This document shows positions 52,367 to 62,238 of a DNA stretch of 64,000 bases, one piece after another (position 1 is the stretch's first letter; each line of letters starts with the position of its first letter). Both the position numbers and the translations under genes were made by a program. The DNA lies in contig QLIY01000056.1 of NCBI GenBank assembly GCA_003260075.1, positions 51,743 through 115,742 of the forward strand. The letters run 5' to 3'. The DNA is from Phallusia mammillata (taxonomy: Eukaryota; Chordata; Ascidiacea; Phlebobranchia; Ascidiidae). The notes under the pieces are model-generated. The model was not told where the DNA came from. It was given only the letters and a program-made list of their open reading frames with translations, and did not search any database.

Positions 52367-52764
52367 CAGCGGTTCTTAACCAGGGGACACGCTCCCCTAG
52401 AGAGGCGTTAGACATTTCCAAGAGAGGCTTGAGTCTAAATAGAAATAAACAAATTTAATCTGTATTTTGCAAGTGGAGTGCATTGTTTGTAAGCAAACAA
52501 CTAACGAGTTACAAAAAGAACGGAATATATTATGACGCAATACCTTTATGACGTAACACAAATTTTAAATAATGAAATACTGGCAAAGTAATTAGTTTAT
52601 CTGTTTCGACATAGGCTGGGGAGTCCCATTGGTGCAAGTGTATGAAACTTTGGGCACATTTTCCACTAAAGAAAGACAGTCGTTTTCTGCCCCTTTCAGA
52701 GGGGACGTGAAGTGTCGGACAAACATCTTAGGGGGGTGTGGAGAAAAAAGGTTAAGAACCGCTG
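52367..52764. mobile_element. hAT-like MITE with perfect 8-bp target duplication
   Basis: Starts CAGCGGTTCTTAACCAGG and ends AAAAGGTTAAGAACCGCTG, 398 bp. Both flanks (52359-52366, 52765-52772) are TATTAGAA. Confidence 0.87.
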
Positions 52765-53070
52765 TATTAGAACATCTACATTCTTACTAAATAAATGCTA
52801 AACGTACACTGTATTGAGAGGATAACTTTACATTTGTAACTGAAAATCGAAAGAACACAACCAAAAGATACAATCAATGGGGATCCAAAAGATACAATCA
52901 ATAAAAGTCACGCAATGGTCAAGTAGCTTAGTAGCTATTTGCAATTTTCCGCTTTGCTCAAAGGACATAAAAAACAGCTAAAATTAATTGTTATCGGGGG
53001 GGGGGTAAAAGTCACGCAATTGTCAAGTAGCTTAGTCCGCTTTGCTCAAAGGACATAAAAAACAGCTAAA

Positions 53071-53163
53071 ATTAATTGTTATCTGGTATCCTTGTTCTTC
53101 GAAAGAACTGCTTGAAGGAAGTTCCTTCGAATCGAAGAACAAGGATACCAGAAAACAATTAAT
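53071..53163. repeat. Long near-perfect inverted repeat (hairpin)
   Basis: The arms 53071-53102 and 53132-53163 are reverse complements at 31 of 32 positions, with a 29-base loop holding a small palindrome (AAGGAAGTTCCTT). See findings. Confidence 0.75.
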
Positions 53164-54109
53164 CGAGACCATCTGCGGCATAATAATAAAATCAAGGCAA
53201 AACTTAATTTAAACTCCAGAACAGTGTTTTTTAAAACGCAAAAACAATGCTGCGACAAAAGTAATTTTAGTAACAATGAACTGTGGTCAAAAAGCCGTAA
53301 AAACGTATAAACACATTGGTAGTTTGCAAAAAAACTGTTTGTTGCATCACGTGACCAGGTGTTATGGCGATATTCGCATCCGGGTCTGCAAATTCCTTCC
53401 CGGGAATTTTCCCACGCTGATGAGTTCTTGTTGTTGTTAAACGGCGCTAAGTGAAAAAAAGGCGATGTCATACCAATATTGTTTTTAGAATGCAAGAAAC
53501 GGGTCGTTGGGTTTATGTTGGGAACATGGTTTTGACGAGAATCTTTTATCTGGTATGAAGTTTGTGTACTGATATGAGTACTTTGCAAGTTTCGATCAAA
53601 AGTGGCACTGACATCTGACAAGATGTCAACACCAGAGAGACGTGGAAAATATATTTGGGACTTTTAGTTAGTTAGCTTGGTTATTCAAACTTAGGTTTCC
53701 CATTTGTGTTAAATGTGCAAATGAAAATAAATGTTTCAAATGTTGGGAGACAATTACAAGATAATGAGGAATGTTTGTTACTTCTTTTTTTGGTGGCATA
53801 AGTAAGGATTTATTGATTCATGCATAATATTCATAAGTAATAGCCAAGATTGATCTGAGACTCCCGAGTTCAAGACCTGGTTTCTTCCACTTTTGTCTAA
53901 AGTTCCAATCTTATTACAGAAAATATATTATAACTTGCACCTTATGATGTAAAATTAAAAGAAAGATTGGTTAAATACAACTTCTATTACAGGTCAGACC
54001 TGATGTTGCTGTACATAACAATTCTAATTTCAGTGGATGATATTTCAAACATCATTTTGCTCAAGCTGAGATAGTTAGCCCAACTGCTTTGTGTTCTTAT
54101 CCTATCTCA

Positions 54110-54260
54110 GTTGCTTGTGTTTTTCTGAGCAAGAAACTTGAGCGGCGTTGCTCCAACCCAGTGGTTCCCAATGGGTTAAACTAATTTTAGGGCAGCAACT
54201 GTCTAAGTCAAAAAACAAACAAATTAAATAAAAAATCAGCGGTCTTGCAATAAAACTGGC
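54110..54260 (+). repeat. SINE-like repeat copy
   Basis: It contains 'gcaagaaacttgagcggc', 'gctccaacccagtggttccc' and 'gggcagcaactgtctaagtc', the reverse complement of the repeat at 31.2-31.5 kb. Confidence 0.5.
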
Positions 54261-54469
54261 AGCTGAATGGTGGACTCATTGTTAGCATATCACATTTAGG
54301 CATTGCTTGTCCACGGAAGATAAAAATAAACAAACAATGCAAAAAAGTAAAGACAAATGGTTACTGTTTGTATTGTTTTGCAGTTCTCTATTGGCAATAT
54401 TGTGTGCGTGTTACTGGCAATAACCAAAATAATTTGATTCACAGGAAATAATCATGTCATTGTGTTAAC

Positions 54470-54478
54470 TATATAAAG
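54470..54478 (+). promoter_or_regulatory. TATA box of the ZFAND4-like gene
   Basis: TATATAAAG, about 140 bases before the ATG at 54620. This leaves room for a 5' leader of roughly 110 bases. Confidence 0.55.
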
Positions 54479-54619
54479 GCACGGTATCCAGTGCCTAGCA
54501 TAAACTGCAAGGCACTGCGAGAAAAAGAAACTGTTACATTTATTTACTGTCACACACAAGAGATATTACTGGTATCCATGGTATCAATCTAATACTTCAA
54601 ACAATTCTGTTGTGCGAAG

Positions 54620-55472
54620 ATGGACCGAAAGGAGTTTACTTTTAGTGACGCAGATCAATTAGACTATGCATACAGGTACTGCAATTTGATTTTTAATTGA
54701 GTGAATAGACTGTTTCCAGATTCATGTACAGTATCAAGGTTATTAAACATTTTTTATGTTGGAAATAGCCACCTTTAACCACTAAGACCCCATATTTCGT
54801 TGACTTAAACTTGATGTGTATGAGGTATTGGTAATGCATTTGTCAACATGTATATGATTGTATATGCTTGTGATTTACCTTTTTATAATTGTGTTTAAAA
54901 ATTTGCTTTTGTTGCAGATTGCCATTGTACAGCACGATGGAACTCTTTATTGAAACTTTGACGGGCACCTGTTTTGAACTTCGGGTGTCACCCTATGAAA
55001 CTGTTATTTCTGTTAAGGCCAAGATTCAACGTTTAGAAGGTAAGTAATACCATTGCATTTTCAAAAGCCCCATCATTGGTCCTGCTCATGGGCGGATCTA
55101 GACGGGGGTGTTTGGTGTTTGGACACCCCCCTCAGAAAATTGGTGAAATTTGCCGAACTCTCATTTTGAAAAAGTTGTGCGTAGATTAAATAGGACAAAC
55201 GTTCTTTACAGGGAGTCGTTACCTCAAAGCCGTGCATCTTCATCGTTTTGTACTGGCTTATCCAATAGTCTATTATGACGTAAAAAGGGTTAAAATGAAG
55301 AGTTTATTGCGCTGACAATGCAAAAGTGATTGTCCGCCAAGGGCCCTGAAGTTAAAAGTGCCGACTGCACTAAATGTAATGTATTAAAGTCTTTTCGCTT
55401 TTGAACAATGTTACATCCGACTAAACGTGGAGACGAATAAACAAATTTAGATTTTAGTACAAAAAAGTTCTC

Positions 55473-55522
<50 letters not shown>

Positions 55523-58500
55523 CGCGGCCCGCCAAGAAAATTTATCGGTAAACATTTTGTGTTGTGTTAGAGTGAGAGCTATGTCGTTTAAACTTCTTAC
55601 AAAGAAGCGCAAATAATCAGACCGGGAACTATGGGTTATGTTTTTGAATTTATAAACAATGTAACATCACAAGCTTTGTGCGTCCATGATAGCAAAACAG
55701 TTTTTCCCAAACCCGAATCTCTGTTACGCATTAAGCACTGCGTGGTTACAAAAGTGATACCTTGCAAACGCAGATTTTTGTGTGTGAGTGATGTCAAGGT
55801 TATGACGTTTTTCAGAAAGGGGAATACCCAAATCGTATCATATAACATCGGTATCGCACCAGGTAATTTACTAAAATTTGTTGGACACCCCCCTTAAATA
55901 TTTTCTAGATCCGCCCCTGGTCCTGCTGTTGGTTTTGCAGTGTTCAGTGCATGTAATAGTTTTTTAACGTATTGTGGTGGGACTGCTTGTATGTATTTAC
56001 ATGTAGAATTTGTGTTTTACAAAACAAGAACATTGCCACGAACTTAATTGATAAAGGTAATGTTTGGATAAGACAGCTAAATCAGTGTTTCCCAACGAAA
56101 AAAAAGGGTGGAATAGAAATTAAAGGAATGTAGTTTAAGCTTTACATGTGGTTTGTAAATAGACACTTCAGCGATATTTATATAGTTGAGCATTTACTAT
56201 GTAGTCTTTTGGAGAGGAAAGGGGGGGGGGTGAAAAAAAGGGTGGAATAGTAATGAAAGGAATGTAGTTTAAGCTTTACATCTGGTTTGTAAATAGACAC
56301 TTCAGCTCTAAGAATATAGCCTGTGAAGTTAGTAAAATACCAAATTTTGAATGATATTTATATAGTTGAGCATTTACTATGTAGTCTTTTGGAGAGGAAA
56401 AAATGTTTTGTGAGAAAATTGTTAAGTGAGAAATTCATCGATGAAGGTTGGAAGCTACTAAGCTAAATAATAAACAGACAAACAACTCAGTGACTATTAA
56501 AGTTGCCGTATTATCATTTTTTAGTCGTTTCAATCACACTTGTGCAAGATAAACATGACCTAGATTGTCTTGTAATACACAAACAAACCAGGACCTAGTC
56601 CAAATAGATGTAATGTTGATTAATTGGCTGGTGTAAAGAGACAACGCTCCTACCAGAGAGGTGACTTACACAAAAGCATTGTGTGACTTGACTTGTTGAT
56701 CACAGACAGTTTTCTATGGCATGGTTACATAGCATGGGCTATGTAAATGTAATGGATATTATACTTCCCAGGCCAGCCAATGGGTCTCCTATTACATATG
56801 TGCACCTCTGTTTGCTTTGTTTCCTATATAAAGTCTGTTGTTAGAAGTTATTGCTGATTTGCTTTGATCTTTTTGCGACCATTTTTCACTGATGCTAAGA
56901 CATGTTTAAGCATTTAACTCTAATTAAAGTATTTCGTTAAATTTCAAAAGCTATACTAACACTTGTGAAACTATTTCTTCTACCTAGGTTTTTTATGTGA
57001 ATTTCAAAATGTATAGTCACCTTAAAATCACAATACACTAAAACTTTGCTTTTTTACTAGGCATTCCTATTGGCCAGCAGTATCTTATTTGGCACGACAT
57101 GGAATTAGAAGATGATTACTGTTTACATGATTACAAGTAATGCGATTTTATTGAAAACATTACAGCTAATATTGGTAATGCAAAATGTATAGCTCTTTGA
57201 AACAAAGGCTAAGCCAATGTGCTTGCGCTTATTGTCGCAAATTGTACTAAGGCGTTGCTAGCACATGTGAGTCAAGTAGCGACTCAAAGTGCTTTTAAGT
57301 GTCGGCTCTAGAGGCAATTCTGTCAATTTTATTGTCTCAACTTTTGTTCTCTGCAGCCTTGCTCTGCATTGGCCCTTACTTGGCCTTGATTTTCCCCCAA
57401 TAAAGAACTCTTTTTTGTCTTCTTTTACAAGTTCTGTGTAGCATTTTTGACACCTTTTGGGCAAAGTGAAATTTAGTTATATTTCTTCGTTTGTACAATG
57501 CCATATCAGCTCCCAATTACAATCATTTACAAGTGTAAACAGATGTAGAATATTTGATATTGATAACAAGTCCATGTTTTTGTGTTTGCAGCATTACAGA
57601 TGGATGCACTTTAAAACTTGTGCTTGCAATGAGGGGAGGACCAATCAATACCAGAAGAAGTAAATATTAGTTTGTTTTCATGTCTAGATTCTGGAGTATG
57701 CACTAACAACCAGTAGTTTTGTAACAAGACTTCAAAAATCATAAAATATATTTTTGTAAATAATGCTTTAGTCACAAGACTCTAAAAAAATAATAGCTAT
57801 TAAAAGCACAAAAACACAAAAATGCCTAAATACTATTAAAAACTGCCCCTAAAATCTACTTTATATTGAGACTTTTTGCACATGTAATATGTATTAAGAT
57901 TGATTTTTCTATCCTTCAGTTGCAATGGAAGATCCTAGCATGCGCGAGATGGCAGATTATGTTGAGTCAAATCAAGAAGAACTTTTTGATAAGCTGAGTC
58001 CCCCACCAAGTGGCGGAAATAGCAATAAGCAGGTACTTGGGACCATCAAATTGTGGTTAAGATTTTTTTATTGATATAAAAGTACACATAATGTATGACC
58101 ATCTTTCAGTTAGTACATACGTAAAGTGTATATTTCATGTGCTTAATGTTTGAAGGTGACGCTGTTAGTTTATCGCGATGGAGACCAGTTGAACTTTTTT
58201 CGTGTGGTCGACCGTGGTGATGGAACCCTTACTCCTTTTACAGATTCCCTAAGGTAAGCATTAAGATAATTTATTGTTTGAGGTAAAACAGCCTATTTCC
58301 GCTTGAGGTGTTTTATTCATAAATAATACACAAGGAAGATATAACGTTCAAAAATATATCTAGACCAAAAGAAAAATCTTTATTTTTTATTGTATTTTTC
58401 GACAATCAGGCGGCAGTCCGAGAACTGAAAATTGCCCTTTGTTGTTCACGGGGTTCGAACCCAGGATACTTCCGGGGACGAATCCCGATCAGGTGTATAT

Positions 58501-61500
58501 GGGTCAGGCGCGCCAGGCCATTCGGCCAGGTTCCTGCCCATTCGGCCAAAAATCTTTATTGATCAATAAGCAAGACTTTTTCTCAAAGAAACCATTTTTT
58601 ATTGTCTAGTGAAGCCATCTTTAGTTAAGTTACTGAAACCTTCTTTTGACCTATTATATGTCATTTAACTGGAATAAACAAATTTTCTTACATAGGGAAG
58701 TACGAGACATAGGAATGGGCTTTTTACACTAGTTGTACACACCATACCACAATTCTAAGTTTTGCTGGGAACTTGGGGTTTGGGCTTATGTTTGACTTAA
58801 ATCGGCCATGACACACTCAGTAAAATTTTGGCATAATTTTACCGTCTTTTAAGTCTCAGTTGGGCTTGAACTTACGGGTTCAGGCCTTAATTTTGGGCCC
58901 ACTTACAACTCTGTGCCACATAGTCAACTATATACCCTTAATTGGAATCCAATCTGAATCAAACACTACCTAAATGCAGGTTAAGAAAATGCCTTGAAAC
59001 CCCTCTCAGTGATATGTTTTGATTTCTTGCTTAACCGTGGTGTTATAAATCCAACTTATGAACAGCGGGTCAGCTTGCAATTTACGAGAAGATGAAGACG
59101 ACACAGAAGAGGAATCATCCCTTGCCATGCAAAGTCAGTCACCAGGACAACAACCTCTCAGTGTTGCTCAGATGGTGGAAAATAACATAACAGCATCAAA
59201 GATGAAGCAACTGAGATCGCACTTGCAAAATTTAAACATTGGGTCATCGAAACATCCCAAGCAGGTCGGGGGGGGGGCCAGATGGTGGAGAATAACATAA
59301 CAGCATCGAAGATGAAGCAACTAAGATCACACTTGCAAAATTTAAACATTGGGTCATCGAAACATCCCAAGCAGGTCAGGAAAATTTAAAAATGTTAGCA
59401 GTCCTAGTTTCGCATTGAAATTATATGTCCATATATTTGATTGAGATGGTACATGTGAATGTATTAGCATTGACGTGAGAAAGAATGTATTTAGATATGA
59501 TTGTTTTTCAAATTACAAGGGTTTAATAGTAAATTGTATTCTTCTCATACATTATTGATTGGCATTGTGCAATTAAAAGGGCTAAAAAGATAAATTATTC
59601 TATAACTTAGACTGATGCAGTTTCATTACAGCAAGATATTTCTATTCAATAAAAGTTTTGATGATAATATACTAAGTTAGCACAACAAAGTGGTTCAATG
59701 AATAAGCTGTTACTGCCAGGCATAATGTTTAATTGAGTATTGCTTTTCAAGCAGTTTTATTGTAAATAATCAACGTTTTAACGTCGCATACAAGACGGTT
59801 TCATCAGGATAATGGCATATTTTGAAAGGCAAATTCTTAAAAAATGATAAAAGCATTAAAACACATACAAAAACAGCAATAAAAAACATTCTACAAACTG
59901 GCACCAACAGAGTATTTCAATCATCTAATGCCTTTGAAATTTTAAATGATTGTTGTTATTACTATGCTTTTTTACAGACTCCTGAAATGAAATTATCAAA
60001 ACACAGTGTTCCAAGGCCCCCAGTGTTTCCAAGAACTGATACTGGTATGTCTACTACTCTTTTAAATTTAGACATAATGGGTGTTATTTTGGTGCCTTAT
60101 TTGGTACTGGCAGCCTTACAACTTGTCAATTAAACAAGAATTCTGGCAATTGGCTTTTAATTGCTGTCCACAAACGATCTGACCTTCACTTGTACTTTGT
60201 TTTAGTGAAGTCGGGGGGGGGGGATCTACTACTTTTTTAAATTTAGACATAATGGGTGTTATTTTGGTGCCTTATTTGGTGCTGGCAGCCTTACAACTTG
60301 TCAATTAAACAAGAATTCTGACAATTGGCTTTTAATTGCCGTCCACAAACGATCTGACCTTCACTTGTACTTTGTTTTAGTGAAGTCGAATAAGATGAAA
60401 AGTGCCTCTCAGCGTAAAGAGCTCATCGAAAAACTCAAGGCATCAATTAGTGAAAAATCCAAATTAAGCCCTTCAACTTGTAAGGACCAAGAGCCTGTTA
60501 GTACTAAAGCTGTTCCCTCTAATGATAAATTTTCCTTTGAAGGTGGGTTAGCATGTATAACAGGTATAAAACTTTTGTAATTCTTTGTTGTTGTCTTTTA
60601 AGAAATTCATTTGGTTTTAATAGGTTTTGAAAACTAAATTGGAGCCCCCAGTTTTGTGTAAATATTGACAATAATCACTATGATTTAAAACTTAAACATT
60701 TTTCTGACTTGTTATTAAGTTATAGGTATCTTTAAAACTGTACCATTTATATGCAATATTTGAGTTTGAAAGTTGCTTGGTAAATATTATCTCTAAAGAA
60801 AAACATATTTGTCCAAATTTTTGTTACCTTCAAATTCGTCCATTTTTTATTTATTTAGCAACTGATTTAGTGAAAGTTGAATCAGTTTTTGTTTAAACAC
60901 CCCCCTTGGTTTACTATACAATGGAAGCATGCTAATGCAATCCACTTTTGCTTGGTGGTAATTGTTAAAATCTGTTGGCAAGTGGGTGTTAAACCACTTC
61001 ACAAACTTGCTTAACGAACAAAGTAAATTGCTTTTGACAATGTATCCCAAATGGGCATCATTATATGGGGTGTTAAATTTATTGCACACCGTTTAAGTGT
61101 ACATAAACAGGTTTGATTACTGTAATCTAAAATTCCTGATGATGGCATGAGCATTAACCTAAATATATGAACAATAAACCATCTGACTTTTTACTGCTAT
61201 GTTGGGTGTTGTTATGCTTACATCTCAATCTGTTTTGCTATTTGGCAAAAAAAGTTTTTTTCAAAACAAAAAAAATATTTTGTTTTTTACTGTCTGTAAC
61301 CATTGACAGATATAGGTATAATAACAGACATGGGTTTCATATAATAAAAAATATTTCCTCTTCTGGTCATTATATGATTTTATGTTTGTCAGATTGTGCA
61401 GGCAATCTTCGTTCCACCTCAATTTCTCGAACGGAGTTGTTAAGAGCTCGACTCAAGCGCTCTAAAAATGTGGTGGAAAGTCAGGAAGATGAAAAGACAG

Positions 61501-61529
61501 AAACACCCTTGCAAATAACCCATGAAAAG
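54620..61529 (+). CDS. ZFAND4: ZFAND4-like protein (ubiquitin-like domain; 3' part off window)
   Basis: Exons: 54620-54675, 54918-55039, 57061-57136, 57592-57659, 57920-58032, 58156-58253, 59066-59264, 59978-60044, 60381-60542, 61393-61529; 366 codons, all phases consistent. It opens MDRKEFTFSDADQLDYAYRL. The ubiquitin-like domain runs from STMELFIETLTGTCFELRV through VISVKAKIQRLEGIPIGQQ, MELEDDYCLHDYN and LKLVLAMRGGPINTRR. The ubiquitin-like Arg-Gly-Gly is kept but followed by more chain, as in ZFAND4. Next come the family block LLVYRDGDQLNFFRVVDRGD and GTLTPFTDSLSGSA. The tail is acidic then basic and low in complexity (KMKSASQRKELIEKLKASI). The AN1 zinc finger that ends ZFAND4 was not found and should lie to the right. 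The family's cellular role is poorly known; a ubiquitin link is inferred from the domains. The end of exon 59066-59264 is duplicated after a G run (59278-59374). Confidence 0.9.
55087..55919. mobile_element. hAT-like element with perfect target duplication and a 47-G run
   Basis: Starts CATGGGCGGATCTAGA and ends TCTAGATCCGCCCCTG. Flanks 55079-55086 and 55920-55927 are both GTCCTGCT. Subterminal 'ggacaccccc' blocks are also present at both ends. It is 833 bp as assembled, with 47 G at 55475-55521 inside. A plus-strand open frame, 55631-55897 (88 codons), lies within; I recognise no transposase domain in it. It sits in the second intron of the ZFAND4-like gene. Confidence 0.88.
56080..56405. 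repeat. Duplicate pair around a G10 run
   Basis: 56101-56220 and 56232-56402 are copies; the second has about 48 extra bases relative to the first ('ctctaagaatatagcc...'). G lies at 56221-56230. Confidence 0.65.
58405..58555 (-). repeat. tRNA-derived SINE copy in ZFAND4-like intron
   Basis: On the minus strand: A-box-like TGGCCGAATGG, then GGTTCGAACCC (B box), then the tail GGGCAATTTTCAGTTCTCGG and 'actgccgcctgattgtcg'. About 80-90% like the copy at 61677-61812 by eye. Confidence 0.75.
59268..59374 (+). repeat. Second copy of the end of ZFAND4-like exon 7
   Basis: G10 at 59268-59277, then a copy of 59168-59264 with three or four differences and the same ...CCCAAGCAG end and GTCAGG donor. 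The proper exon probably uses one of the two. Confidence 0.75.
60050..60388. repeat. Duplicate intron segment around a G11 run
   Basis: 60051-60212 and 60224-60387 are near-identical, including the acceptor TTTTAG and first bases of the exon that begins at 60381. G lies at 60213-60223. Confidence 0.7.
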
Positions 61530-61676
61530 GTAAAACATGCATCAGTAAAATTAGTGTAATAAATAAACTGTGCTCATAAACTGTGCCCTGTCAGAGTTAA
61601 GTACACCAGTTTATTCTTACATATTGAATGCCTAAATATATTGTACAGTACATTTTGTAGATTGTATTTTTCGACA

Positions 61677-61812
61677 ATCAGGCGGCAGTCAAAGAACTGA
61701 AAATTGCCCTTTGTCGTTGACGGGATTCGAACCCAGGATACTCCCGGGGACGAAACCCGATCAGGTTTTGTATGTGGGTCAGGCGCACCAGGCCATTCGG
61801 CCAAGTTTTCCC
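61677..61812 (-). repeat. tRNA-derived SINE copy
   Basis: On the minus strand: TTGGCCGAATGG, then GGATTCGAACCC style B box (GGGTTCGAATCCC), then GGGCAATTTTCAG and 'actgccgcctgattgtcg'. Same family as 58405-58555 and 33765-33885. Confidence 0.75.
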
Positions 61813-61863
61813 GCCCCCTACATTTTGCAGATGTAATGCGACGTTTAAGTAATGCTGTATAAG

Positions 61864-62238
61864 CAGGGTTGCCATACCGTCCTTATTTCTAAGATTTGTC
61901 CTTATTTTGAAGGGCTATGTCTTAGAAAAGTTCATTGTCCTTATTTCTAAGAAATGTCCTTATTTTTGACTTGAGTCCTTCTTTTGTCTTATTTTCAACA
62001 ATTACTGGTCAAATCCCTGCTACAAGTAAACCTAGACCTAAGCGGTTGTGAGATGCACGAAGTATTTTCTACAAACAAGGAGTTGCTGCAACAGATTTTT
62101 TTCTAGCCCAAATATTGCATATGGTATGTCATTGCTCATATGAAGGCAAAGATTTGCTCATAATGTTTGTTTCGTTTCGTACGAAAATATATGTTTGCGG
62201 TTGTCCTTATTTTTGGCTTCAAGCCGATGGCAACTCTG
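61864..62238. mobile_element. hAT-like MITE with perfect 8-bp target duplication
   Basis: Starts CAGGGTTGCCATACC and ends GATGGCAACTCTG, 375 bp. Both flanks (61856-61863, 62239-62246) are TGTATAAG. 'gtccttatttctaag' is repeated inside. Confidence 0.85.

Larger units (their letters stand above)
51565..54469. promoter_or_regulatory. Divergent intergenic region, SEC24 and ZFAND4-like
   Basis: It lies between the SEC24 ATG (51564, minus) and the ZFAND4-like promoter (plus), so it must hold both promoters. Contents: duplicates 51610-51760 and 51771-51920 around G10 (51761-51770), the MITE at 52367-52764, duplicates around G10 at 52996-53005, the hairpin at 53071-53163, and SINE-like sequence at about 53840-54260. 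A 180-codon minus-strand frame (53079-53621) runs through the hairpin; I do not regard it as a gene. Confidence 0.55.

Noticed and set aside
53079-53621. 180-codon minus-strand open frame
   Set aside because: It runs through the inverted repeat at 53071-53163, has no recognisable domain and no consistent splice partners; composition looks like chance.
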